A DNA stretch of 64,000 bases, from NCBI GenBank assembly GCA_036245805.1, contig BTRK01000003.1, positions 29,212,215-29,276,214 of the forward strand. The letters are read 5' to 3'. Source of the stretch: Pristionchus mayeri (lineage: Eukaryota > Nematoda > Chromadorea > Rhabditida > Neodiplogasteridae). Positions 9,440-19,630 of the stretch are shown here, piece after piece. The notes beneath the pieces were generated by a model, which had not been told where the DNA came from, did not search any database, and saw only the letters and a program-made list of their open reading frames with translations. How positions within the stretch are numbered: the first letter of the stretch is position 1; every line of letters starts with the position of its first letter. The translations under genes and the position numbers were made by a program.

Positions 9440-12400
9440 ATGTCTCGACCTATCACTCGATCACGCGCAAGAGCTGCTCAGCAGAATCAGATTTCTGACC
9501 ATTTCCCGGTGATCTGTTGAAGGGCTACAAATGATTCTCATATTTGTTTTTAGCTTCGCAGAAAGCCCTCCGAGCACACGGACAAGTCGCTTAAGGATGA
9601 TATTGAGGTGAATTTTCTCATGATGGAATATTCTATCATGTCTGTTCACAGTCGATGACGAGCATGCTTTCTGCTGTCCAACTCCACGAAGTGAAGGAGA
9701 CTGCACCAGAAGTAAGTTCATTGCAGTTCATCACTGTGATTCGCACAAATTGTTCGGGGGGGGGGGGGGGGGGGTTGCGAATAGCTAGTTCATTATCATT
9801 AACAAATTTTTATAATTACAAAAGTATAATAATTTATCGATTGTTATCTATTCAGAAAACGGCCGTTGTGAAGCGAGCACCGAAGAATATTGGTCGCGTC
9901 TTTATGAATGAAGAAGTGCGGAAATCCGCGAATGTCCCTCTCCCCACATCCTACAAAGAACTTCTAGACGTTTTCAAGTCATGCGACAAGGTTTTTATTT
10001 TCGTATTTCATCAAATATAGGCGTATTTTTTCAGATGTACTCCCTGCTGCAGTCTTGTCAAACGACAATAACGATCTCCAAATTGGCAGAGTCCATCAAG
10101 AAAGCATCCAGAAAGTACGTGCATAATATGAGAATAGAGTCATAGACTATCTACCAAATCGTGACTTTAATCGCAAGAATTCACACTCTTTAAATTGGAT
10201 GAACTTCTTGAAGCTACGTATACCATTCCTATTATTCCTGCAGGGAGTTCTCTCTGGATCTATTCGCTCAGTTGCTCGCAGTTTATCCACAATCCTATCG
10301 GGTGCAAGTGAAGAAGATGAAGTCTGTTGTAGGTGAGGAAAAGGGCAAAGGAAGAATCAATGAGTGGGGACTATTGCAGGCACGGCGATAAAAGTCCGAT
10401 GGGAGCACGTCATCAAAGTGAACGTCGATGATGGTTGGTTTATCCATTCGGTGTTTGATGTTTGGGAACATCTGCATCTTCAGAAACTACGAACAATTTA
10501 TTGGGAAACAAATATTGCTGAAAACCTCACAGTAGGTTGGGGCTAGTAGGTTAGTGTAAATTCTACTGACCTCTCCAATCATAAAGAATTTCAGACCTCT
10601 CTACATTCGCGACCGAATCACGACAATCTGAACCTCCTCGTATGTTTATGCAATCCTTCACAAGTTTCAAATGAAGATGCGAACTCTTTTCCAGTCCCAT
10701 CCGAGTCCACTCTCACTACCACTCCACGCATCAATCACTTTTCTTCGGATTGCTTTGGAGAAATTTTTAAGGATTCCAGCTTGAAACTCGAAGGCTGGAG
10801 ACTCGCACCCAGACATGAGGTAGATAGGAGTGACTATCTGAGAGAACTGACCAGATGCCGTACAGCAAAAAATAAAGTGTTGATTTTAAGATGCCCCTAG
10901 GGGTAACTTTTCACGTAGAGTTCGAAAATCGACCTTAGAAAGCCGTATCTCTGACCCCTCATTTTCTGTTGCGCGCCTCATCGTTGAGGTCGGTTTTTGT
11001 AATTTTTGAACGGATCATCCAAACCCCATAAATATATAGTAATTCTTCAATAACTCGACGAGATAAGCATTTTTACTGTTGGAAGTGAAAAGCTAGCTCA
11101 TCTGCGAAAAAAGTTGTGGCCGATTGAATTTTCAAAATTTATGTCCTGAAAAGGTGTTTCAATGTGTGTCATTTTATTTATGATTATTAGATTCCTCGTG
11201 AAAAGTTACCCCTGGAACCAACTTTTAGTGAAAAAATTCGTGCCCCATAGGGGTCTCCTAAATCAAAGAAAAGGAAAGTTGGTTCTCTTTTCGCAAATAT
11301 ATGAAATTTTAAGCCGAGCAACAGCGAAATCCGATCAACTCTATGCAGTTTCTAAGAATACTAAGGTAGGTAAAAAGTATAACACAGGAAAAACGACCAT
11401 AATCTCAATTCGAGAAAATTCGAAATGCTGAACTTCGATTTTTTGCATGTTTGGACTCATATATCTTTTCAAATTCGATACGAATTCCCACTTTTCTACG
11501 TAATTCTGGTATTACAGAGAAACATATGTCAGAAAATTTTAAAAGTTGGGTCATCACCTATAAGGAAGGTTGTCATATTTGTCCTTAAAGTGCAAAATTT
11601 AGAGCATCGGAAAAGACCGAAATTAAATTGTAAGCTCTGTTATGTGCAATTCTGCAAAATTATATTTTTATGGCACTTTTCCAAACAGTATTATTGATAT
11701 TTTATGTATTACTGCGAAATATGAGACGTTTTTAAAAAATGTAGATTTTCAGGTGTGAAAAATCATATTTTTTTAGATTAAGGTGATGTGCAATTTCACA
11801 ATTAAATTATAGTTCGCCATTGTTGAAAAAGTATTTTACTGCATAAATGTAACCGATTCTCTTCGAAATTTCGCTTGTTAGCATTAAAAAACATATTTTT
11901 TCCAACCCTGCGGTGCATTTTCAAGGACAAATATGACAACCTTCCTTATAGGTGGTGACCCAACCTTGAATATTTTCTGACGTATCCTCCTCTGTGGTAC
12001 TAGAATTACCTAGAAAATTGGAAATTCATAACGAAATGGAAAAGATATACGAAATGGAAAAGAGTCTAAACATGCAAAAAATCGAAGTTCAGAATATCGA
12101 ATTTTCTCGAATTGAGATTATGGTCGTTTTTCCTGTGTTATATTTTTACCCTACCTTAGTATTCTTAGAAACTGCATAGAGTTGATCGGATTTCGCTGTT
12201 GCTCGGCTTAAAATTTCATATATTTGCGAAAAGAGAACCAACTTTCCTTTTCTTTGATTTAGGAGACCCCTATGAGGCACGAATTTGTTCACTAAAAGTT
12301 GGTTCCAGGGGTAAATTTTCACGAGGAATCTAATAATCATAATTAAAATGACACACATTGAAACATCTTTTCAGGACATAAATTTTGAAAATTCAAAGGG

Positions 12401-14669
12401 CCACAACTTTTTTCGCAGATGAGTTAGCTTTTCACTTCCAACAGTAAAAATGCATATCTCGTCGAGTTATTGAAGAATTACTAGCTATGTATGGGTTTGG
12501 ATCAACCGTTCACGATTTACAAAAACCGACCTCAGCGTTGAGGCGCGCCACAGAAATTCAGGGGTCAGAGATACGGCTTCCTAAGGACGATTTTCGAACT
12601 CTACGTGAAAAGTTACTCCTAGGGACATCTTAAAATCAACACTTTATTTTTTGCTGTACGGCCTATAGGAGAAAATGCTCGGTTCTCTCAGATAGTCACT
12701 CATAGATACATTTAGGACAGTTTTGGTACTGCTGAAAATTAGAATTTTAATCTATGGCATCATTGATGTTTAGTGTTGATTCTGATTGAGAGCATATTCA
12801 TTTCTTTCTCGATCTTCAGATCTTTCGCTGTCTCCTCGCTCGTCGAGTCGTTGAAGCGCACGAAGAATTTATGAGCAAGCACAAGAGTTCGTTTTTACTA
12901 TGAACTACAATATCTATTATCCTTCACGGAATCTAATCATTTTTCTTTCTTGTAAGAAACATAATCATATTTTTATCGCTAAACGCTGTAAATATAATCA
13001 TATTTTTATCGCTAAACGCTAAAAGTGCATCTTCAGTCTCTCAAGAGGATTCTACTCCTCTCAGTCCCTTTGTATCCTCTTGCTCTTTCCATCGCAACTT
13101 CCGTCTCCAGATAGATCCCCTCTGTCCTGTGATAGGAAAAGCAGAGATCGAAGCGATTCCGATGGAGGAGAATGGTGAGTTTTTTTATGTTTATGTAAAG
13201 TATTCATGTATTTTGGAACACAATTTTGTCGATGACTGATCAGGAGAAGAAGAGTGTTAGACAATAGAATTCGATCGATTTTGATCAGGGGAATTTAGTT
13301 AAAAAGAAATGACGTACATTAACAAATATCCGGTGTGAATTATTTCTGGAAATTCGTCGTGGTTGTATTCAACTTATTTTTTCTGCAGTCGCGGGCAGCT
13401 CTCAGGGAGGAATGGGCGTCTTTCTTCAGACAGCCTGCAGAAGTCCCACAGTCCTTACGAAGGTCACCGACGTAAGCGATACCTTATTCATACGCCCTTG
13501 CCTTATTTACTCATATACTTATGAAGTGAACTACCACGGCACTTCAGTAAGTAAAAAATGTCTGCGAGGGAATGAGAGTTAGAGGGTGGTATTGTGGTAG
13601 AGAGGAGCTTCGGCTATAGTAATAATATCATACTTTGGATATAGGATGCCAATCTCGTTTACAAGTCCCCGATGCAGAGTGCAGTCTCAGAGAATGGAGA
13701 GAAATCGAAGCCGTGCAATATTCTGGAGAGAGTGAGTCAGCGTATTCATTCATTCTCATATTAACTATTTTTCATATTTAAGAGTTTCCTTTTCAGCATA
13801 TTTCATGGTTTATATCTTGTAGATCAGGGCGAGAAATGCGGCCCAAGTAGCTAAAGAAATTAGAAGAAACTCTCCGTTGGTTGAAAAGCTAATTGATTTG
13901 GAAAGACTTCTGGACAAAAGGAACCTCGATATCATATTCAAGTGAGCTTTGTTTGCTTCGAATATTCTTGTAAGAGATTTTAGACAACATTGCATCTTCT
14001 ATTGTTGGGGCATTGCAGTTAATAAATTTTTATTGCAGCAAATATCAATCTGATTCTCGAACCTCAATGGGCACAGACCAAATGGCCCAGCACATTGCAT
14101 ACAGTCAGAAGTCAGGATTCGACAAAGGTTCTTTACTTTTGTTCGAAAATGAATCACTTTGAGGTACTCACACATTGTCTGAAAAACGAATCTCTTCCTT
14201 TCAGATAAGGCTCTTTCCCTTCTCACTCGTCTCACTCGTCTCGTCCCCTCTCACTTCTCTATTGTCACGACGAATATCGGGAAATTCATTCGAGTCTCGC
14301 CCGATAACTCGCACAAGACATTTACAGAGGTGAGATTGTTTATTTGTTTCTTTCATAAGCAAATACAAAGAGGTAGTACTAAGTCATGAGAAAGACATGG
14401 ATAACTTGGCACTTCTTCGGTTTCTGGCATTCCCCTTCTCATTTCCCATTACCGCCCAATATTTTTGGGCCGAAAATGAGGGAGGAATGCCTAGAAATGA
14501 GTGATATGATGAGGGTGAGGAGTGAGGGAGTGGCAAGAATCCGTAGAAGTGCCGATCGATATATCTCTATCTGATTATCTTTCCAATGGTCCAGGTGGAA
14601 TCTCTTCTGAAGAAGGAGAGGGCCGCATGCAAGGCATCCTCAGCTGCATCTCCAATGCGAGCACCATGA
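9440..14669 (+). CDS. cdt-1: DNA replication licensing factor Cdt1
   Basis: Cdt1 loads the MCM2-7 helicase with ORC and Cdc6 at origins in G1 and is destroyed in S phase. Exons: 9440-9508, 9554-9607, 9652-9711, 9856-9990, 10035-10114, 10244-10332, 10380-10433, 10595-10639, 10695-10819, 12820-12886, 13037-13174, 13389-13471, 13645-13731, 13823-13941, 14039-14127, 14205-14329, 14595-14669; every junction keeps phase, giving 497 residues. Residues 15-22 (QNQISDHF) form a PIP box with Ser-Asp at the TD position and a basic residue at +4, the CRL4-Cdt2 degron arrangement. The central geminin/MCM-facing domain starts near residue 88 (LPTSYKELLDVF) and includes the family-typical LAVYPQSYR. The C-terminal winged-helix region covers about 330-470. 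A fold-back element fills the intron after exon 9. Identification rests on motif recall; the weakest junctions are the donors after 10433 and 12886. Confidence 0.88.
9756..9774 (+). repeat. Poly-G tract of 19
   Basis: Nineteen consecutive G residues in the third intron of cdt-1. A run this long can form G-quadruplex structure on the sense strand and is expected to be unstable in length. Confidence 0.95.
10820..12712. repeat. Long fold-back element filling a cdt-1 intron
   Basis: The left arm (about 10826-11600) is the near-perfect reverse complement of the right arm (about 11915-12706). Paired blocks include GTGACTATCTGAGAGAAC, GCAAAAAATAAAGTG and AAGGAAGGTTGTCATA. The unpaired centre is about 11600-11915. 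The element starts within ten bases of the splice donor after 10819 and ends about 110 bases before the acceptor at 12819. The two arms contain mirrored copies of the same short ORF, which is an artefact of the palindrome. No transposase is present. Confidence 0.85.
12961..13021 (+). repeat. Short tandem duplication in a cdt-1 intron
   Basis: The block ATAATCATATTTTTATCGCT with the following AAACGCT occurs twice, about 34 bases apart, just upstream of the acceptor at 13036. The second copy sits where the polypyrimidine/branch region would be. Confidence 0.8.
14408..14553. repeat. Dispersed inverted-end repeat, copy 2
   Basis: Lies in the last cdt-1 intron, between GGCACTTCTT and GAAGTGCC. 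The internal sequence GGCCGAAAATGAGGGAGGAA and the CCTAGAAATGAGTGA block match the copy at 2012-2144. Confidence 0.6.
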
Positions 14670-14749
14670 ATGATGAATGATGAAGTTTGAATCATCTTGA
14701 ACAGTGATCACACCACGAAAATGAAATTTGTAACAGTAATGAAAGTTCC

Positions 14750-14755
14750 AATAAA
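14750..14755 (+). terminator. cdt-1 polyadenylation signal
   Basis: AATAAA about 80 bases after the cdt-1 stop codon. Confidence 0.7.
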
Positions 14756-15136
14756 TCAATTAAACTATCGAGAGTGAATGGATTGTTCGCCTTCGATCCT
14801 CTTCCCTGTTGTCTGGGTTTGTATATGCAAGTTACTGACGATTATCTGAGTGTCCTGGAATTGGCTTGCAATCTAACTTCATCACTTCTACCATTACTTT
14901 CACTTACGCGATCTGCTGAAATTTCTTACAACGAGTAATAAAGAAGAAAGACAGAATACGAAACGACGAGAGAGATCCACTGTTACGAATTCGAAAATAA
15001 GTGAATACGATGAGACTGTTGGACTGGTGAGAGCTGAACCACCTGGTAAAAAATAGATGGGTATCGTGCAGAAAAGCATAAGAGAAAGGAGGACTTCGAG
15101 ATTCTCTGAGACTAGTGTAAATTAATTGACAATGCA
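14756..15136. other. Short intergenic space between converging genes
   Basis: Lies between the cdt-1 polyadenylation signal and the convergent polyadenylation signal of the small peptide gene. A 77-codon minus-strand ORF here has no supporting features and I do not call it. Confidence 0.4.
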
Positions 15137-15142
15137 TTTATT
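15137..15142 (-). terminator. Polyadenylation signal of the small peptide gene
   Basis: AATAAA on the minus strand, about 85 bases past the stop of the 35-residue peptide gene. It supports that small ORF as a separate transcription unit or the last cistron of an operon. Confidence 0.6.
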
Positions 15143-15225
15143 ATGAAGAGTGATGCATTCGAACCGGGAGAAACGAGCGTTGGGTGGTGGTGAACAAAAG
15201 GAGAATAAGATTATCGCTGTGAGAG

Positions 15226-15333
15226 TTACTTCTTGCCCCCTCCGTAGGGGATGGGTCTTCCTTGAAGACCCATCCCCTTCGCTGTGCAGAGAATTGTAGC
15301 GAGAATGAGAAGGAGGAGGAAGTGAAGATTCAT
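15226..15333 (-). CDS. Small secreted peptide precursor, 35 residues
   Basis: The ATG at 15333 follows an acceptor-like ATTTCCAG directly, as expected for a trans-spliced message with almost no 5' UTR. Residues 1-19 form a classic signal peptide (MNLHFLLLLILATILCTAK). The remainder is about 16 residues: GMGLQGRPIPYGGGKK. The precursor ends Gly-Lys-Lys at the stop; in neuropeptide precursors a C-terminal Gly before basic residues is converted to an amide after the basics are trimmed. An AATAAA signal follows at 15142-15137. The gene lies 504 bases downstream of the dephospho-CoA kinase stop on the same strand, so it could be a second operon cistron. I do not recognise a family. A neuropeptide-like or antimicrobial role is inference; a chance ORF is the alternative. 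Confidence 0.65.
   Translation of the reverse strand: MNLHFLLLLILATILCTAKGMGLQGRPIPYGGGKK
15247..15277. repeat. Perfect hairpin inside the small peptide gene
   Basis: GGGGATGGGTCTTC and its exact reverse complement flank a 3-base loop (14-bp arms). It encodes the GMGLQGRPIP part of the peptide, so the mature-peptide codons and an RNA stem overlap. Confidence 0.9.
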
Positions 15334-15836
15334 TCTGGAAATGTATTCCATTTTAAGAACAGTATGTCATGCATTGCAATGGCCCAACACGAAAATTCAA
15401 CGAGAACTGCCAAGAAATGCGTAATATAATATTAATTATCCAATTCTCAAGGAGAATGATTACAACTCAGTTAGCCAGCTAATTAATACGATGGAGAATG
15501 GGAATTATTGCCTTTTAAATCGCCTTGACAAGCAGTATCCTCACATACACATTTCGTGATTTTGGTCTCACATGAACGAAATGACAGAACACACTAAACC
15601 GAGAGAGTTACTTTCTCACTCCATTGGTCGCATATCTTCAATTGTAATTGGGTGTGACCACAAACCTCATCCTCCGAGGTGGAATGTATTTTTGAGATAG
15701 GGAACATATAAATACTACTTTATCTTACAATACACGCATGCACAAGGCACAATATTTATAGCCGCGTTAGATCTATAGCAATAAGGATATGGTAAACTAT
15801 TACAATTATCGATGAAAACATGTCATAATCACAACG
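15334..15836. other. Spacer between dephospho-CoA kinase and the small peptide
   Basis: About 500 bases of AT-rich sequence holding the presumed 3' UTR of the kinase and the leader of the peptide gene. No other feature is visible. Confidence 0.4.
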
Positions 15837-17656
15837 TTAGAGGATCTTCCACAGCGCGAGAGAGACGATTCCAACGATTACGGTAGCGAGAGTGGCTCGG
15901 ATTACGGTAGGCGTCCAGCTGGAGCGCAGTGTAGAGATCAGCGCCAGCACTCTGAAAATCGATTTTTACAATATACTGTATAAGGCTGACTCGGTGATTA
16001 TTGGAATGATTGACCTATTGCGTATCATCAAAATTTAACGAACAACCTTGATCAAGTGAACGAATATTCCAAAAAATAATCTAGTTTCTTCGTATCGATT
16101 GATCTAATATAATGATCTACAATCACTCACTGCGTCTCCAATTCCTCCTTCGTGCCCGTGTTGTCCAGTAGGATTGTCGCTCGTTTCTTCTTTTCCTGGA
16201 AATGGATAAGTGTAGCGAATACGATAGAAAAATTCAGTTATCGATGCGAACTGAGTGATCTACCGTATACCTCTATGCTCATCTGCGCGCCCATTCTCGA
16301 TTTGGCGTCGACTTCGCTCATGCTGTCGCGTGCCATCAGCCGCTCCAATTCCTGGTCCGGGTTACTGAAAGCATGGATGATATGGTAGGATATGGAGTTA
16401 TAGCAGATTGTAATCTGCATTGATACATCTTCGGCTTTTACTTTTCACGGAATAAAAAATGGGGAAGTAGCTGAAAAAAAAATGAACAAGAATAAAAATA
16501 ATTTGATAAACCTCATTACTCACCACCACACGCAGATGGTGCGCGACAGAATGCGATCGTAGCCCACCTACAAAGGTTTACTGTATCAGGCGAAGAGATC
16601 GATCAACATGACAATGATATACTCGAATCTGCCGAATTTATCGAATTTGGAATCAAGAGAAAATTCGTGAAATCAGGAAACCGAGATTTCTGATTCACTT
16701 CGCTCAACTACATTCTCCATCGTACCTCGAAGAGGAGAGGCGTGTCGAGTACCACCACCGAAGCACCCGTGATGAAGTGCATGAAGGCCTGCAACCGATT
16801 ATCGATTTAATTTTGTTATAATGCATGATATTTTAATCGATTCATTGATATTCGATCAACATCTAGCGACACGTCTCACTTTGCAAATGAATACACATAT
16901 TCTATCACAGATACCGTATTTCCGTCGATCTATTCCACCGTAATCTCTACCGTATACCTGGTAGAGCATGCGTTTGCGCACAGCCGGATGCGTGATCGCG
17001 TTGAGACGACGACGCTTCTGGAATGAGATCAACTCTAAATTATACAGAATTTCGAAATCCTTCTAAATATAATGTAAAACATCACGCAAAACTAAAGAAA
17101 TATGTCGAATTACGAATCCAGACGCCTCCCAGAAATTTCAATAGCTTACACTCACTCTTATCTACCGTCCCCACTATAAGATAGTTCCTAAACTACATCT
17201 ACATCGTTCAAATATCTCCACAGTGGCAACACTTTCTATCCCTCGGACTATCGAGGGACAACTTAGAATGACGAGCGAATGCATCCTCGTCCTCTCACCT
17301 CAGCGTCATTGAAGATTAGCTTGCCGACCTTCTCCCTGTTCATCACTCCTCCATTCGCATCATCGAAGTACTCCGCACCGAATTCGTCCCGAATCGCGTG
17401 CCAGGCCGGCTCGCCCGGTTGGACTACTGTAACGAAAAAGGATACGGTAACTACGTCTGAATTCATAAGGGCACTGCTTTCTCCAAAAGAAATGGATTCA
17501 CAACTACTGGGAATTATAACTCGAAGGAATAAAAAGATTATTACTCTCTCTGGCGATTCTGTCTGCATCGATGACTGGAATTCCCTCGCGCTCAAAGATG
17601 CCTGATACCGTAGACTTGCCCGTCGCAATTCCACCCGAGAGTCCCACAATGAGCAT
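15837..17656 (-). CDS. Dephospho-CoA kinase (DCAKD/CoaE family)
   Basis: Catalyses the last step of coenzyme A synthesis, ATP-dependent phosphorylation of dephospho-CoA. Exons (5' to 3'): 17656-17545, 17426-17299, 17017-16958, 16788-16726, 16567-16524, 16364-16271, 16195-16131, 15951-15837; all phases agree, giving 226 residues, close to the usual animal length of about 230. Residues 7-16 carry the P-loop [10 protein letters not shown]. The acceptor-substrate region includes VIDADRIA (about 28-35) and the family block VLDTPLLFE ends exon 4. The [10 protein letters not shown] segment begins the lid region. A hydrophobic C-terminal segment ([14 protein letters not shown]) suggests membrane anchoring, as in animal DCAKD. 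The start is fixed by an in-frame stop upstream and an acceptor-like CTACAG just before the ATG. The exon 5 donor could shift by three bases. Confidence 0.93.
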
Positions 17657-18126
17657 GCTGTAGCCAAGTATATATCGTTGTCTTCAGGGTACCCGACAGC
17701 TACACTGGACACGCTTGTACCCGAAGGCACCCGACGCGGAACACGAAAACAAGAACGAACACAGGAAACAGGCACGCCTAATCGTGAGTACTGATCGCCA
17801 ACGTTGTATAGTCGGCCTGTCCCCAAACTCCATGAGCATAGAGGGAATAGACTTTATCTACAGAAAGGGGACAAGAGAAGAGGTCACATCGCACTAGTAA
17901 CAGAGACGATAGAATGTGGAGGACTCATCCTTAAATAGGCACGAGATCACATGTAAATGGGACATGCTAATGGACAGAGGGGAGAGGATGGGAGACTCTA
18001 GTCTGCTCTTGAGACGATGGAGGATTCTAGTCTACACTAGGGTGGCGAAAATGGCTCAACGGGTCGTCTTTTAGAGAGCGAGAAAGGGTCAGGAAATGAT
18101 AGAGAGGATATCCTCTCCGCTGGCAT

Positions 18127-18320
18127 AGATGAGCCTTGAGCCATTTGTGAGCCGTTTTGGACGGCTTACAAACTGCTCAGGGGTAGAGACGAGAGAGAGC
18201 GTGTAGATGTGAGAGAGCAGGGAAGGGGAACTGCCAGGGGGGAGAGACGAGGGGAGAGACTGCCGATACCCTTGAGCCGCCAAAAACGGCTCACAAACGG
18301 CTCAGGGTTGTAAAACGGCT
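18127..18320. repeat. Inverted pair of short hairpin-rich repeats
   Basis: TGAGCCATTTGTGAGCCGTT at about 18130 recurs in reverse complement near 18270-18320 as TGAGCCGTTTGTGAGCCGTT. Each copy can fold on its own through GAGCCG/CGGCTC pairs. Confidence 0.6.
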
Positions 18321-18328
18321 CGAGCCAA

Positions 18329-18371
18329 GTCAATTATCATACGTGTAGACTCTACACGTATGATAATTGAC
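18329..18371. repeat. Perfect 43-bp palindrome
   Basis: Arms of 21 bases (starting GTCAATTATCATACGTGTAG) are exact reverse complements around a single central C. Confidence 0.95.
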
Positions 18372-19630
18372 TATGGGCAAGGGCCTTTACATAACAATTA
18401 CATTCCCTCTCAGATCCCTTCAGGTACTGTATTTCTCGAGTATTCAGTACTCCTTCGTGTGTATTCCAGCTACGATTGACATATTAATCTTTACTCTCTC
18501 TTTCTTCAACAGCCTTCTAAGGCCACAAGACAAAAAATGGTGGTGCTATACAGAACGGGAAACAACGATTGGAGGTACGGTAAATGAAAAGGGGGGGAAT
18601 AACTTGTCCGCCCTGGCGGTCTACCCATGAACAGCGTCCAGTCGCCGGGTTACGGTAGCTCTAAATCGATCACCAACAACATAAATACAATCGTCGATCG
18701 GAGCGGCCCGCCAACCGGTCACTTGGTCAATCGATAGACACGCCAACGACTACGGTAAGCCTATCCTCGGGAGCTCAATTAGCAGTAAGCATAAGTTGAA
18801 TCGAGTATCGCGTTTTGTGAATGCATTAGGTGGGGGAGGTGGTGGCGTGTGTGTACACATAACTTCAATCGTATGTCTCACAATCTGCGGTGCAAAAGAC
18901 GGGAAGAGGAAGAAAAGAGAGTGGAAGAAGGAAAGCGAGGAAAAGAGTGCAAGAGTGCAATAGGAGGAGGGCTGTGCAATCTATGAGGGGGGGGGGGTGG
19001 ATGAGAGGTGGGGTGAGGTGGTGGAGGGTGAGGGGGAGGGGTGAGGTGGAGGGGTTGCGACGAGAATGGAGGGGAGAAAATCGTGAATTCGAGAGTAGAC
19101 AAAAGAAATGCCCGTATTAGCCTGTAGCCACAGTAATAAACGACGACGACAAAAAAGAAGAAAATGTGAGGCGAAAATGGATCGTGTGGGTGTGTGGTGA
19201 CAATGTTTGTGAGGAGGGGATACTGCAGTAAAACAATCCAATAAGATTACGGTAATCCGGGATCAATGGTATTAGGTGATAGTCACTGATTATTGATTAT
19301 TTTTTGTAGTTATTTCATGATGCTGGGGGACAAGACAAAAAAAGGAATAAGAGTAAGGCGCAGTACTGTGTGGGGAAATAAGTGTATGTCTTAGGGGTTT
19401 ATGAGGTATATTTCCGAACGAGGGGGAAGAGGTGATGATTAGGAGGGGATCAATCAATAACTGGGGATGAATATCGATCGACGGGCAATGCAAGGGAGGA
19501 ATACGGTAGATAGGGTACTGTAGGGGGGAGAAGCACGACACGCGCACACAACAACATTCACGAGGGTAGAATCAGAGACAAGGCGGCGAATGGTGAGGGA
19601 GGGGGAGGGAATAGGGGGCGGGGCTTAGCT

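Larger units (their letters stand above)
17657..19630. other. No gene confidently assigned; repeats and possible minor exons
   Basis: Probably contains the zfp-1 3' UTR at its right side and the kinase promoter at its left. It holds an inverted repeat pair (18127-18186 and 18260-18320), a perfect palindrome (18329-18371) and G-rich/GGTGG-rich sequence at 18825-19050 and 19560-19620. Plus-strand fragments at 18513-18573 and 18627-18755 look exon-like, with GTACGG and GTAAGC donors, but could not be joined in one frame. Confidence 0.4.

Noticed and set aside
11162..12358. Matching ORFs on both strands starting MCVIL
   Set aside because: They are mirror copies produced by the two arms of the fold-back element.
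14904..15137. 77-codon minus-strand ORF
   Set aside because: It lies beyond the stop of the small peptide gene, spans to its polyadenylation signal, and has no signal, domain or splice support.
18513..18755. Short plus-strand gene with fragments near PSKATRQKMVVLYR and MNSVQSPGYGSSK
   Set aside because: Exon-like pieces with good donors exist but no single frame or acceptor set links them. They may be zfp-1 3' UTR or an antisense transcript, and they are left unassigned.
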